Positions 17,263 to 25,137 of a stretch of 64,000 nt of DNA are shown one piece after another; within the stretch, counting starts at the first letter, position 1, and the number at the start of each line of letters is the position of its first letter. The notes beneath the pieces are model-generated. The model was not told where the DNA came from and ran no database searches. It saw nothing but the letters and a program-made list of their open reading frames with translations. Made by a program: the position numbers and the translations under genes. Origin of the DNA: a virus; the IMG/VR virus record IMGVR_UViG_3300035034_000461, positions 1-64,000 of that record, one strand, 5' to 3'.

Positions 17263-17580
17263 ATGAAAACAATCGCCCAACAACTAAACATCACGGACTT
17301 CCCATTCATCATCAAGCATAATAACGGGAAACAAACTTACTACGAAGATTCGACAGGATATTGGGGCAAACGAGAATATGATTCAAACAGTAACCAAACT
17401 TACTTCGAAAATTCGACGGGGTATTGGAGCAAACTTGAATACGATTCGAACGGAAACAAAACTTACTACGAAAATTCAGAAGATGACATCATCGACGACA
17501 GACCAAAGACAACTTTCACCATGAAGGAAATCGCAGAAAAGCTTGGTGTTGCTGTAGAAACACTCCAAATCAAAGACTGA
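17263..17580 (+). CDS. YD-like repeat family protein, 2 repeats, 105 aa
   Basis: First free-standing member of a family with three parts. (a) A constant N-terminus 'MKTIAQQLN...FPFIIK'. (b) A variable number of 21-residue units of the type GYWxKxEYDSNGNxTYYEDS, resembling the YD/RHS repeat consensus. (c) A constant tail 'DDRPKTTFTMKEIAEKLGV' ending 'LQIKD', which has the look of a helix-turn-helix or small dimerising helix pair. No signal peptide, so intracellular. Function unknown. Confidence 0.85.
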   Translation: MKTIAQQLNITDFPFIIKHNNGKQTYYEDSTGYWGKREYDSNSNQTYFENSTGYWSKLEYDSNGNKTYYENSEDDIIDDRPKTTFTMKEIAEKLGVAVETLQIKD

Positions 17581-17583
17581 AAT

Positions 17584-17901
17584 ATGAAAACAATTGCACA
17601 ACAACTCAACATTAAGGATTTTCCGTTTACTATCAGAGATAAGAAAGGCCGCCAGATTTACTACGAAGCTTCGTATGGATACTGGATTAAATATGAATAC
17701 GATTCGAACGACAATCTAATTCACTGCGAATATTCCGACGGACATTGGGCAGAATACGAATACGATTCAAACGGCAATCAGACTTTCTCCGAAGATTCAA
17801 AAGGACACATCATCGATAATAGACCAAAGAATACTTTCACCATCAAGGAACTCGCCGAGAAGCTTGGAGTTCCTGTAGAAACCCTTCGTATCAAAGACTG
17901 A
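17584..17901 (+). CDS. YD-like repeat family protein, 2 repeats, 105 aa
   Basis: Same three-part layout; the units are 'GYWIKYEYDSNDN' and 'GHWAEYEYDSNGN'. It follows the previous copy by 3 nt and has no promoter element of its own, so it is co-transcribed. Confidence 0.85.
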   Translation: MKTIAQQLNIKDFPFTIRDKKGRQIYYEASYGYWIKYEYDSNDNLIHCEYSDGHWAEYEYDSNGNQTFSEDSKGHIIDNRPKNTFTIKELAEKLGVPVETLRIKD

Positions 17902-17905
17902 TATT

Positions 17906-18286
17906 ATGAAAACAATCGCACAGCAACTCAACGTCAAGGATTTTCCGTTTATCATCAAGGATAAGAACGGCAATCCGACTTACTTCGAATATTCCGTCGG
18001 AAATTGGTCAAAATACGAATACGATTCAAACGGCAATCAAATCTACTTCGAAAATTCAGACGGATTCTGGATCAAACGGAAATACGATTCAAACGGCAAT
18101 CAGACTTACTTCAAATATTCAGACGGATATTGGTCCAAATTCGAATATGATTCAAACGGCAAAGAAATCTACTGCGAAGATTCATATGGATATATCATCG
18201 ATAACAGACCAAAGACTACTTTCACCATGAAGGAACTCGCAGACAAGCTTGGAGTTGCTGTAGAAACCCTGCAAATCAAAGACTGA
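17906..18286 (+). CDS. YD-like repeat family protein, 3 repeats, 126 aa
   Basis: Units start GNWSKYEY, GFWIKRKY and GYWSKFEY. The length is exactly 21 residues more than the two-repeat copies. It is the third of the 17-18 kb run. Confidence 0.85.
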   Translation: MKTIAQQLNVKDFPFIIKDKNGNPTYFEYSVGNWSKYEYDSNGNQIYFENSDGFWIKRKYDSNGNQTYFKYSDGYWSKFEYDSNGKEIYCEDSYGYIIDNRPKTTFTMKELADKLGVAVETLQIKD

Positions 18287-18290
18287 TATT

Positions 18291-18329
18291 ATGAAAACAA
18301 TTGCACAACATCGAAACATTAAAGAATAA
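18291..18329 (+). pseudogene. Relic start of a YD-like family gene
   Basis: ATG then 'MKTIAQHRNIKE' and stop. It keeps the family's constant first six residues but nothing after residue 12. Left by deletion between neighbouring copies, most likely by recombination in the shared 5' sequence. Confidence 0.7.
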
Positions 18330-18333
18330 TATC

Positions 18334-18594
18334 ATGAAAACAATTGCACAGCAACTAAACGTTAAAGACTTTCCGTTTATCATCAACGATAAGAACGGGG
18401 ATACGATCTACTACGAATATTCAGACGGATTCTGGATCAAACGGGAATACGATTCAAACGGCAATCAGACTTACTTCGAATATTCAGACGGATTCGTCTA
18501 TAGCGTCGATAATAAACCAAAGAATACTTTCAGCATGAAGGAACTTGCAGACAAACTGGGAGTTCCAATCGAAACCCTCCGCATTAAAGACTGA
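18334..18594 (+). CDS. YD-like repeat family protein, 1 repeat, 86 aa
   Basis: Shortest type: N-terminal cap, one GFWIKREY unit and the tail 'FSMKELADKLGVPIETLRI'. An in-frame start at 18301 belongs to the relic; ATG 18334 matches the family. Confidence 0.85.
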   Translation: MKTIAQQLNVKDFPFIINDKNGDTIYYEYSDGFWIKREYDSNGNQTYFEYSDGFVYSVDNKPKNTFSMKELADKLGVPIETLRIKD

Positions 18595-18614
18595 AAACTA
18601 AAAGATAATAAATC

Positions 18615-18818
18615 ATGAAAATAAAATATTACAATGACGATAAGGAGAAAGATCAATCCCATGAGTTACATGTAGATGAGTTCCAAAGCGAGATTGAGGG
18701 AAATTGGGATGTATCTATTAGCGCGTATGGGAAAGATAGGGACGAGGCTGGAGTAAATCTATTGAAGTAGATTAGTTTGCTGAGAGATTATCTGGAAGAA
18801 CAATTAGAATATGTATAA
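18615..18818 (+). pseudogene. Small gene with in-frame TAG, 51 + 15 codons
   Basis: Starts 'MKIKYYNDDKEKDQSHELHV', runs 51 codons to TAG 18768-18770, then continues in frame with 'ISLLRDYLEEQLEYV' to TAA 18816, overlapping the next gene's ATG by 8 nt. A CAG-to-TAG change is the simplest explanation. The 51-residue product may still be made. Confidence 0.6.
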
Positions 18819-19470
18819 AATTATAAAACATAAATGGGATGATCGCAATAAGCTATTTTTCTCATCAGATTGGCACAACTTCCACGAAGCTATGGCTTGG
18901 GATGTCCCTATCTGGAAAGGAAGGGGGTATTCATCGCCTGAAGAATCTTGGCAGGATGTGATCAATAAAATTAACGCTAGGGTGGGAGAGCACGATACAA
19001 TTTATTATCTTGGTGATTCTTTTCTCAATGTGAAAGATGATCTTGATGTTGAAGATTGGTTTGCTAAGATCAAATGTCAGAACATTATGTATTTGATGGG
19101 AAATCATGAAAGCACTCCATATCGCATTTACAAGCAACAGGTTAAAGAACAATATGGATTGGATGATGTTGAGGTATATCCCCTAAAGTGGAAGAATGTG
19201 ACATTCCTTGGGAATCATCAGGAAATACTTGTCGGGAAAAAAGTGATTGTGCTAAACCATTTTCCGATCAGTTCCCATCACCACGCTGGGCGGGGTTCGT
19301 GGGGGCTATTTGGACACACACACGGAAACTATGAACAAACATTACCGCAGTATCCAATTGGTAAAAGGTTAGATATGTCTTGGGACGTTAAAAACGATAT
19401 TTGGTCTTTTGATGAAATATATGATGTTATGTCCACTAAGACAGTGGAGGTATTGGATCATGCAAGATGA
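18811..19470 (+). CDS. Calcineurin-like metallophosphoesterase
   Basis: 219 residues with a full metal site: 'FSSDWHNFHE' (DxH), 'YLGDSF' (GD), 'LMGNHES' (GNHE), 'LNHFP' and 'LFGHTHGN'. The closing 'LDMSWD' is typical of the phage and bacterial YfcE-like group. Likely a phosphodiesterase on nucleotides or nucleic-acid ends. Distinct from the HTH-linked enzyme at 5076. Confidence 0.9.
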   Translation: MYKIIKHKWDDRNKLFFSSDWHNFHEAMAWDVPIWKGRGYSSPEESWQDVINKINARVGEHDTIYYLGDSFLNVKDDLDVEDWFAKIKCQNIMYLMGNHESTPYRIYKQQVKEQYGLDDVEVYPLKWKNVTFLGNHQEILVGKKVIVLNHFPISSHHHAGRGSWGLFGHTHGNYEQTLPQYPIGKRLDMSWDVKNDIWSFDEIYDVMSTKTVEVLDHAR

Positions 19471-19627
19471 AATTAAAGATATTATAATGGCTGCTGAAGA
19501 TCTTATATATCTATACCCATTATATAGAGATCATCCAAGGGAAGAGGATTTAATTGCTTGGGAAAATTTACAAATAGCTATTTTTAATTTTAAAGAATAT
19601 GACAGAAGAAATGAAGTGGGAAGATAA
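19460..19627 (+). CDS. Hypothetical protein, 55 aa
   Basis: Starts 'MQDEIKDIIMAAEDLIYLYP'. ATG 19460 lies 11 nt inside the end of the phosphoesterase gene. Helical, acidic, not recognised. Confidence 0.65.
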   Translation: MQDEIKDIIMAAEDLIYLYPLYRDHPREEDLIAWENLQIAIFNFKEYDRRNEVGR

Positions 19628-19814
19628 AATAGAAGAAATTGAAGATGAATTGAATGATTTGAAATTTTCTGTGAAACATGAAACTGAGGACTTGCAAATT
19701 CTAAATGATAAGATACAATTACTCAAAGAGAAACACCAAGAGTTTATGGATGATCTTTTAATTGAACAGATACTAGAAAGGGTAACACGAGAACACTATG
19801 GAAAAGTTGACTAA
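19599..19814 (+). CDS. Coiled-coil protein, 71 aa
   Basis: Residues 5-55 show heptad-like spacing of Ile and Leu in an E/K-rich helix ('IEEIEDELNDLKFSV', 'ILNDKIQLLKEKH'). Overlaps the previous gene by 29 nt. Function unknown. Confidence 0.7.
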   Translation: MTEEMKWEDKIEEIEDELNDLKFSVKHETEDLQILNDKIQLLKEKHQEFMDDLLIEQILERVTREHYGKVD

Positions 19815-19832
19815 CATTTCGGGAAACATTAA

Positions 19833-19988
19833 ATGGAAAATTCTATAAAATTCAAATGTTCAATTTGTGGGAATCCATGTAAGGAGAGTGGGGAAATATT
19901 ACCATCTCTAGATCCTCAAACGATTGATCGGAGTGCTATAGAGGTTCCATGTGAATGTTGTTACACTATCCCAATTTTAAAAATATAA
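19833..19988 (+). CDS. Zinc-ribbon-like small protein, 51 aa
   Basis: 'FKCSICGNPCKESGE' and later 'PCECCY' give paired Cys knuckles consistent with one zinc site. Too short for many gene callers. It sits between two other tiny genes in the same direction. Confidence 0.6.
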   Translation: MENSIKFKCSICGNPCKESGEILPSLDPQTIDRSAIEVPCECCYTIPILKI

Positions 19989-19992
19989 ATTT

Positions 19993-20214
19993 ATGAACAA
20001 ACAAAATAAAAAAAATAAAGCATGGCTTCGTAATCCAGATCAAATCAAAAATCCTAAAATTTTTCGTGCTGAGTTTACGCAAAATAAGGATGGATCATTT
20101 CGAATGCTGGAGAGCAATGTTCTCACTAGGAGGAATCAGTATACTGGAGAGTGGACACGCATGAACACACGAGACTTTTCACGCGAGCTGAGACATAAAC
20201 TCGTATCCGAGTAA
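19993..20214 (+). CDS. Basic hypothetical protein, 73 aa
   Basis: Starts 'MNKQNKKNKAWLRNPDQIK'; rich in Arg and Lys, so nucleic-acid contact is possible. Not recognised. Its TAA is inside the promoter element at 20212. Confidence 0.65.
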   Translation: MNKQNKKNKAWLRNPDQIKNPKIFRAEFTQNKDGSFRMLESNVLTRRNQYTGEWTRMNTRDFSRELRHKLVSE

Positions 20215-20229
20215 AAACTAGGATAGAAT
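20212..20229 (+). promoter_or_regulatory. Phage promoter element with no gene start behind it
   Basis: TAAAAACTAGGATAGAAT with hexamer TAGAAT at 20224-20229. The nearest ATG of a real gene is more than 200 nt downstream, unlike every other copy apart from the one that drives the tRNA at 50453. Confidence 0.6.
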
Positions 20230-20235
20230 AAGCTT

Positions 20236-20400
20236 ACCGGACGACTGGACGTATCACGGGAATTTGCAACAAATAGATACAACCAGTGACAGCGGGAGAG
20301 AACTGCGCGGATTTATAAATTCTAGAAAAGTAAGCTTGAATATTCTGGGATATCAACAATAATTGAAGCTCGGTGAGGTGCAAAGCCTCTACCATTTTAA
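20236..20400 (+). ncRNA. Candidate structured non-coding RNA or long 5' leader
   Basis: About 165 bases with no plausible frame. A compound hairpin can be drawn by hand: 20244-20248 with 20283-20287 (ACTGG/CCAGT), 20251-20255 with 20276-20280 (GTATC/GATAC), and 20262-20266 with 20270-20274 (ATTTG/CAAAT, loop CAA). A second hairpin, GGTGAGG...CCTCTACC, lies near 20371-20393, followed by ATTTTAAAAT. AAGCTTAC at 20230-20237 is also the exact complement of GTAAGCTT at 20330-20337. The expected RNA start is near 20236. Confidence 0.4.
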
Positions 20401-20432
20401 AATCACAAAAACGTAAATCGAAGAATAACAAT

Positions 20433-20705
20433 ATGATAGACAACAAGTCCATTACTGATCCACATACCAAGCTTATTGGTAGAATGCAGAAAAAGATCGA
20501 TAGTCGCAATCGTAAGATCGAGGGCATGGCTCGGAAAATTGATACTCTGGAAGCTACCTTAGCTTGGAGAAATATCGATCTTGAATCAATATCAAGAAAT
20601 CTCAAACAGGAAGTAGAGAACGCTCTTTGCAATGTCAGGATGATTCCCGTGGGGGGTATGAGCAAAACTTCAAAAATTTTAGAGATTCGGACAGTTGATG
20701 AATAG
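20433..20705 (+). CDS. Coiled-coil hypothetical protein, 90 aa
   Basis: Starts 'MIDNKSITDPHTKLIG'. Residues 15-60 form a long basic-acidic helix ('KKIDSRNRKIEGMARKIDTL'). The ATG at 20433 follows the structured region; an upstream in-frame start at 20373 would run through the second hairpin and is not preferred. Confidence 0.65.
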   Translation: MIDNKSITDPHTKLIGRMQKKIDSRNRKIEGMARKIDTLEATLAWRNIDLESISRNLKQEVENALCNVRMIPVGGMSKTSKILEIRTVDE

Positions 20706-20729
20706 TAAAAACTAGGATATAATAACCCC

Positions 20730-21512
20730 ATGCGAGACAAACTAATCATAGGTTCCCATGCAATGCGCCACTGGTTTCCTGACTTTCCACGAGAACCAAA
20801 AGATATTGATTATATCTCTAAGGATGATATCATGAGTAGAGAGGAAGAGCATCACTGGATTTCCGAGTTCCAATATTTCTTAGATAACAACGAAGATGAT
20901 ACATATTTGGATGCTAAACATCTAATCACTTTGAAGGAAAGTCATGCTGGATGGAATATCAATTGGGAGAAGACAATGCACGACATCACATTCCTACAAC
21001 GTAAGGGATTGAAAGCTGATAGGACTGTATATAGTAAATTGGTCAAAGGTTGGATAAAAATTCACGGAGTTCGGTGGGTATCGATGAAGAATAAGGATTC
21101 CACCACATTCTTTGAGGATGCTGTAGATCGTAAGTATGTGCATGATGATATCCACGAAGCTATCAGTGTATATGATAAACCTCTATTTGAATCCCTCGTT
21201 GTCGAGGGTGTGACATGCTCCGAGGATGGCTTTAATAAGTTGTCATATGAGGATAAAATCCTTTTGGTGAAAGAAGAGGTATGGGTGACAGCGTTGGAAC
21301 GATGGCTGATTCCCGAGGACTTCAAGATGCATCATCAGGTAGCATACTCCCGAGCATTGAAAAAATTGGCAACAACTATGTCATCAGGATATTTCAAATT
21401 TTTCATACTTGATAATTGGAATGATCTAAGGTATGATAGCTCTAAAGAATATATTGAGAAATTTAAACAAGCAGAAAAAAATAACAAAATAAGAAAATAT
21501 GAAAAGCATTGA
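20730..21512 (+). CDS. Nucleotidyltransferase-fold phage protein, 260 aa
   Basis: 'IIGSHAMRHWFPDFPREPKD' followed by 'IDYIS' is the GS...W.(5-8).PkDiD pattern of the minimal nucleotidyltransferase-like proteins common in large phages. Later parts ('HDITFLQRKGL', 'YEDKILLVKEEVWVTALERW') fit a helical C-terminus. Function unknown; the catalytic state is not clear from sequence. Its own promoter (TATAAT). Confidence 0.6.
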   Translation: MRDKLIIGSHAMRHWFPDFPREPKDIDYISKDDIMSREEEHHWISEFQYFLDNNEDDTYLDAKHLITLKESHAGWNINWEKTMHDITFLQRKGLKADRTVYSKLVKGWIKIHGVRWVSMKNKDSTTFFEDAVDRKYVHDDIHEAISVYDKPLFESLVVEGVTCSEDGFNKLSYEDKILLVKEEVWVTALERWLIPEDFKMHHQVAYSRALKKLATTMSSGYFKFFILDNWNDLRYDSSKEYIEKFKQAEKNNKIRKYEKH

Positions 21513-21951
21513 AGAGCAAATAGTAGATAAGGAAGCCGAGTTGGAACAACTTCGACTCAAGGCATCATCAGTAAAGAACTTTGAACCAACTCTCCCAAAT
21601 ATTATTGAGATTGTGAAGCAAGTTTGTAATGAATGCCAAGGAGGAGGAGATTACCAAATTGAGAGAGGGGGGGACTATCTATCTTTTGATGATGATGGTA
21701 ACTTCTTCACCATCCTGGGGGGTAAATGGAGATTTGAGGTTGTGGAACGTCGTGGTGGATATGAAGGCTGTGGAGAAGAACACTGGATCGCGTTCAAAGT
21801 CTTTTCCTCCAATGATTTTAGTAATGATCTAACATATTGGGAAATCCCCGGATACTATGCATCTTATGAAGGTGGTAATCTTGAATATGATGATATCTTC
21901 CAAGTTAAACCTAAAGAAAAAACAATTACAGTATATGAAAAAATTAATTAA
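21499..21951 (+). CDS. Hypothetical protein, 150 aa
   Basis: An N-terminal coiled coil ('EEQIVDKEAELEQLRLKAS') is followed by a beta-rich part with many Gly and aromatic residues. Overlaps its upstream neighbour by 14 nt. Not recognised. Confidence 0.7.
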   Translation: MKSIEEQIVDKEAELEQLRLKASSVKNFEPTLPNIIEIVKQVCNECQGGGDYQIERGGDYLSFDDDGNFFTILGGKWRFEVVERRGGYEGCGEEHWIAFKVFSSNDFSNDLTYWEIPGYYASYEGGNLEYDDIFQVKPKEKTITVYEKIN

Positions 21952-22051
21952 TAAAATATATTTCTCCCTATATGCCACAGCCGTTTTGTTTTGGTGGCTC
22001 GTCGTGGAATTCTTTGAGTGGATCGGTGGAGTCGGTAAGAATAAAAACTAG
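21935..22051 (+). CDS. Single-span membrane peptide, 38 aa
   Basis: 'MKKLINKIYFSLYATAVLFW' continues hydrophobic to about residue 29. Starts 17 nt inside the previous gene and ends 'GKNKN' with the promoter TAG. Confidence 0.55.
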   Translation: MKKLINKIYFSLYATAVLFWWLVVEFFEWIGGVGKNKN

Positions 22052-22071
22052 AACATAATAATAATAACACT

Positions 22072-22377
22072 ATGAGACAAACAGCATTAATGGAATATAT
22101 TAGGAATGAATACAACAATCCATATGGAGTGTGTGTGGCCGTTCGGGTGGGAGATGAAATCAAATATGGGTATTCTCTCTGTAATGAGAAGGCCGATCAA
22201 TATGATAAGAAGTTGGGTATTCAAATTGCTACAAATCGGGCAATGAGTGATCATATTCTTCCAGAATCCCGTGAGAGGAAAAGTTTAATTTGGGAAAGTT
22301 ATGTATCTCTTCAGAACCGCGCCGTCAAATATTTCAAGGACGTTGAACACCCCGATATTCTTGGGGTGATATTATAA
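22072..22377 (+). CDS. Hypothetical protein, 101 aa
   Basis: Not recognised. 'VCVAVRVGDEIKYGYSLCNE' and 'IQIATNRA' suggest a small alpha/beta fold. ATAATG coupling (1 nt shared) to the following gene. Confidence 0.7.
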   Translation: MRQTALMEYIRNEYNNPYGVCVAVRVGDEIKYGYSLCNEKADQYDKKLGIQIATNRAMSDHILPESRERKSLIWESYVSLQNRAVKYFKDVEHPDILGVIL

Positions 22378-22607
22378 TGAGTGGTCATTTTTTTACATAT
22401 AGCGATGACGGTAAACTCATGACTCATATATCATTCTCTGATATATATGAGTATAAGGGATTCACCTTTGAATTCCATTCATATTGCGGACCGATTAAAT
22501 TAAACAAGGATTGGGAACCATCCAAAAGAACTGGAAGAAAATTCTATAAAATTTTGAGAGAATGGGATAAGCTATCTGAAGAAGCAAAAGAAGAAACGAG
22601 AATATAA
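22377..22607 (+). CDS. Hypothetical protein, 76 aa
   Basis: Starts 'MSGHFFTYSDDGKLMTH', aromatic-rich. The ATG shares its A with the previous TAA. Not recognised. Confidence 0.65.
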   Translation: MSGHFFTYSDDGKLMTHISFSDIYEYKGFTFEFHSYCGPIKLNKDWEPSKRTGRKFYKILREWDKLSEEAKEETRI

Positions 22608-22611
22608 CAAT

Positions 22612-23100
22612 ATGAAATTACTAGGAGTTAAAAGTAAAACAAGATGTATCGCGTCTATCAGTCGGCACGACTATAGAACTCATTACAAATTAATGGCAGA
22701 TGGTGGCCAACCCAATACATTTGGATTTTCTGGATATACCAGAGGGCGGGGAGAAAGTTGTTGGTTTGAAGTTCCTCAGACCTTCTCGGAGTTATATGAA
22801 GATTACACATTTTGTGGATTTCGTCATAAGAAGCGTAAGTATGGTGTTTGGAAATTAGAAGACGTAAAAATTTTAGATGAGTCCGAATGGCCAAAGGACG
22901 ATGATATGGATCTTCTGATTGAGAATACCATTTGGGGAACATATGGTAAGGATGGGGGTGAGGATTTACATTACATTCATTTGAAGGATGCCGATACAGA
23001 TCATCTCAACAATATTCTAACGCAGGGATTACCTTCCGATGAGTTGAAAAATATAATTGGAACTATCCTCGTTAGGAGAAATCAACTAAAATATCCATGA
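22612..23100 (+). CDS. Hypothetical protein, 162 aa
   Basis: Not recognised. The middle contains 'CGFRHKKRKYGVWKLEDV', basic, and the last 40 residues look like a helical dimerisation or metal-free hairpin ('DTDHLNNILTQGLP'). ATGA overlap with the next gene. Confidence 0.65.
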   Translation: MKLLGVKSKTRCIASISRHDYRTHYKLMADGGQPNTFGFSGYTRGRGESCWFEVPQTFSELYEDYTFCGFRHKKRKYGVWKLEDVKILDESEWPKDDDMDLLIENTIWGTYGKDGGEDLHYIHLKDADTDHLNNILTQGLPSDELKNIIGTILVRRNQLKYP

Positions 23101-23411
23101 AAATTGAAACACCGGAAGATATCAAGGAACTGAAAAAATATTCCAATCGGAGGGGATTTGTTGTAAGATTTAACCCCCCATCCAAAAAAGACGACTGTTC
23201 TCAAATTTGCAAATCCCTTATAGATGCGAAAATCATTGAAGAGAATCCTGATAAAGTATTTTCTTACCAAGGATTGTGGATATTTATATTCCAAGAGAAT
23301 AGTAAATTCGATGCCCCCGAATTCTATGGGAAATGCGAACATGTGGGAACAATGACTCAAATGTGGCAAGTTGATGATTTGGGTAGATTCATTGATGCTA
23401 TCCCTTTGTAA
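23097..23411 (+). CDS. Hypothetical protein, 104 aa
   Basis: Starts 'MKIETPEDIKELKKYSNRRG'; small alpha/beta protein, not recognised. Translationally coupled to the upstream gene (ATGA at 23097-23100). Confidence 0.65.
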   Translation: MKIETPEDIKELKKYSNRRGFVVRFNPPSKKDDCSQICKSLIDAKIIEENPDKVFSYQGLWIFIFQENSKFDAPEFYGKCEHVGTMTQMWQVDDLGRFIDAIPL

Positions 23412-23432
23412 AAACTAGAATATAATAAAAAT

Positions 23433-23624
23433 ATGACAGAACATGATGAGTGGAACTTTGGCCTAGGAGCTAAGTATGGAAAAATCGATAATCGTGGGGG
23501 GCTAAATCCTTATCGTGCATTGGATGAGGATTGGTCTAACTTCCGAAAAGCAGTTTGGGGGGTTATAGATTACGCACATTGGCTTGAATATCAAAGAGGT
23601 TATCTATCCAAAAATCCGAGATGA
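23433..23624 (+). CDS. Hypothetical protein, 63 aa
   Basis: 'NPYRALDEDWSNFRKAVWGV' dominates; Trp-rich. Promoter hexamer TATAAT upstream; ATGA overlap with the glycosylase-like gene. Confidence 0.65.
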   Translation: MTEHDEWNFGLGAKYGKIDNRGGLNPYRALDEDWSNFRKAVWGVIDYAHWLEYQRGYLSKNPR

Positions 23625-24103
23625 ATATCTTCGCAATTGATAATGATCCCGTTCAAGCTGCAAGGTGGCTTGTGGATAAGCATATGAAAATGATGTTGGA
23701 GGGATGTCAGATACTTTGCACACTATTCCACAAGCAGGGAATAGAAGCTCCATATCGTAAAACCCACGAGAATCATCCTTCAACTCTTTGGGCTGGTAGA
23801 ACAAATGATAATCTACAATGGACAATTGATCATGCCCATGAGATATCCAATGAATATACATCGAGATATGGCAAGATTCACAAAAGCCTCAAAGTTTTGA
23901 AATGGTGTGATACGAATAAGCACCGCCTAGGATTTGATCAAGATGGCTTACAGAAATTTTCTTTGGCTATCAATAGTGATTCGATTTGTAGGACATTGGA
24001 TGAATGGGATGAGAGTGATTCGGTGAATTGCTATCGCCTATTCTATAAACATGACAAAGCACATTTGCATCAGTGGAAGAGAAATAAACCAGAATGGATA
24101 TAA
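23621..24103 (+). CDS. Pyrimidine-dimer DNA glycosylase-like phage protein
   Basis: 160 residues. 'MNIFAIDNDPVQAARWLVDK' then 'HMKMMLEGCQILCT', 'PYRKTHENHPSTLWAGRT' and 'EYTSRYGKIHKS' match a widespread phage and bacterial family annotated as pyrimidine-dimer glycosylase-like. DNA repair or processing is the presumed role; direct evidence for this family is thin. Confidence 0.65.
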   Translation: MNIFAIDNDPVQAARWLVDKHMKMMLEGCQILCTLFHKQGIEAPYRKTHENHPSTLWAGRTNDNLQWTIDHAHEISNEYTSRYGKIHKSLKVLKWCDTNKHRLGFDQDGLQKFSLAINSDSICRTLDEWDESDSVNCYRLFYKHDKAHLHQWKRNKPEWI

Positions 24104-24107
24104 TAAT

Positions 24108-24707
24108 ATGAAATACGAACTAACAGAAAATAAAAAGACATATTTAGGAATAACATTATATCAAATCAAAGCTCTTAAAAACTTTGGGAGTGTTAAGAGG
24201 GGCGATCTTGGAGGTTGGATTGAAGGGGAATCCAACTTATCACAAGAAGGAAATTCTTATGTGTATGGAAATGCTTATGTGTATGGAAATGCTAGAGTGT
24301 ATGGAAATGCTTATGTGTGTGGAAATGCTTATGTGTGTGGAAATGCTCATGTGTCTGGAAATGCTCATGTGTCTGGAAATGCTCATGTGTATGAAAATGC
24401 TAGAGTGTATGAAAATGCTTATGTGTATGAAAATGCTAGAGTGTATGAAAATGCTTATGTGTATGGAAATGCTTATGTGTCTGGAAATGCTATTATAGAA
24501 AAATCCGAGGACTATATAAACATTCCAAACCTACGATATAATCTAACTATCACTCCTCAAAATGTTGTTGGAGGATGTAGAATCTTCACACACAAAGAGT
24601 TTCGAGATCTTACATTAGAACAATGTGAAGACAGGAGATGGAGTCAAAAGGAATTGGATGCTTACAAATCAGTATTGACTTTGTTCTTATCCATGCAAGA
24701 ATACTGA
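24108..24707 (+). CDS. Hexapeptide-repeat (left-handed beta-helix-like) protein, 199 aa
   Basis: Residues 51-128 are 13 consecutive six-residue units (YVYGNA, RVYGNA, YVCGNA, HVSGNA, HVYENA and variants), preceded by 'LGGWIEGESNLSQEGNS'. In phages this domain is found with 'gnA.V.gnA' coils and probably forms a beta-helix. The units are encoded by near-identical 18-bp repeats (24258-24491). Function unknown; no catalytic residues visible. ATG 24108 chosen over 24051, which lies in the previous gene. Confidence 0.8.
   Translation: MKYELTENKKTYLGITLYQIKALKNFGSVKRGDLGGWIEGESNLSQEGNSYVYGNAYVYGNARVYGNAYVCGNAYVCGNAHVSGNAHVSGNAHVYENARVYENAYVYENARVYENAYVYGNAYVSGNAIIEKSEDYINIPNLRYNLTITPQNVVGGCRIFTHKEFRDLTLEQCEDRRWSQKELDAYKSVLTLFLSMQEY
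24258..24491 (+). repeat. Tandem 18-bp repeat array, 13 units
   Basis: Units of the type TATGTGTATGGAAATGCT vary mainly in codons 1 and 3-4 (tat/aga/cat; tat/tgt/tct; gga/gaa). The high DNA identity, not just protein identity, points to recent slippage or unequal recombination. Confidence 0.9.
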
Positions 24708-24708
24708 T

Positions 24709-25077
24709 ATGAACGAAACATACTTAATAATTACGGGGATAGTGGCGGTGATATCAATCATCGGAATATACAATCGATGGTTTGATCAATTTGAATCTTT
24801 TACGAAATTTATAACAGTCATTCTATCAACTATGGCAGCAATTGTGATGTTAATGGGATCTTTTTTCGCGACCCTTGGGGATGATACCTCACATGATTAT
24901 AACGCAAAGACTGAAAGGATTGACGATGTTATTATTGTCAAATCTGGAGATTTTCCAATTCAAACAACTTCAGATATGAAATATATTGATAAGGAATTGT
25001 ATATTACAAGGACTCAAAAACATAACGCTTGGGGATTCCCCCTATTATATACATATGAAATCAAAATTAGACAATAA
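24709..25077 (+). CDS. Membrane protein, 2 predicted spans, 122 aa
   Basis: Spans at about residues 4-20 ('LIITGIVAVISIIGIY') and 34-55 ('FITVILSTMAAIVMLMGSFF'), then a soluble C-terminal part. Function unknown; an inner-membrane location with a small hairpin is likely. Starts 1 nt after the preceding gene. Confidence 0.7.
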   Translation: MNETYLIITGIVAVISIIGIYNRWFDQFESFTKFITVILSTMAAIVMLMGSFFATLGDDTSHDYNAKTERIDDVIIVKSGDFPIQTTSDMKYIDKELYITRTQKHNAWGFPLLYTYEIKIRQ

Positions 25078-25137
25078 TCGAAAGACCAAAAACATCCAAT
25101 GCAACCATTTGTATAAAAACTAGGATACACTTACCCC

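Noticed and set aside
24258-24491. CRISPR array
   Set aside because: Units are contiguous and coding, with no spacers.
24184-24498. MEMLMCMEML-type frame inside the 18-bp array
   Set aside because: Shadow of the hexapeptide gene in another frame.
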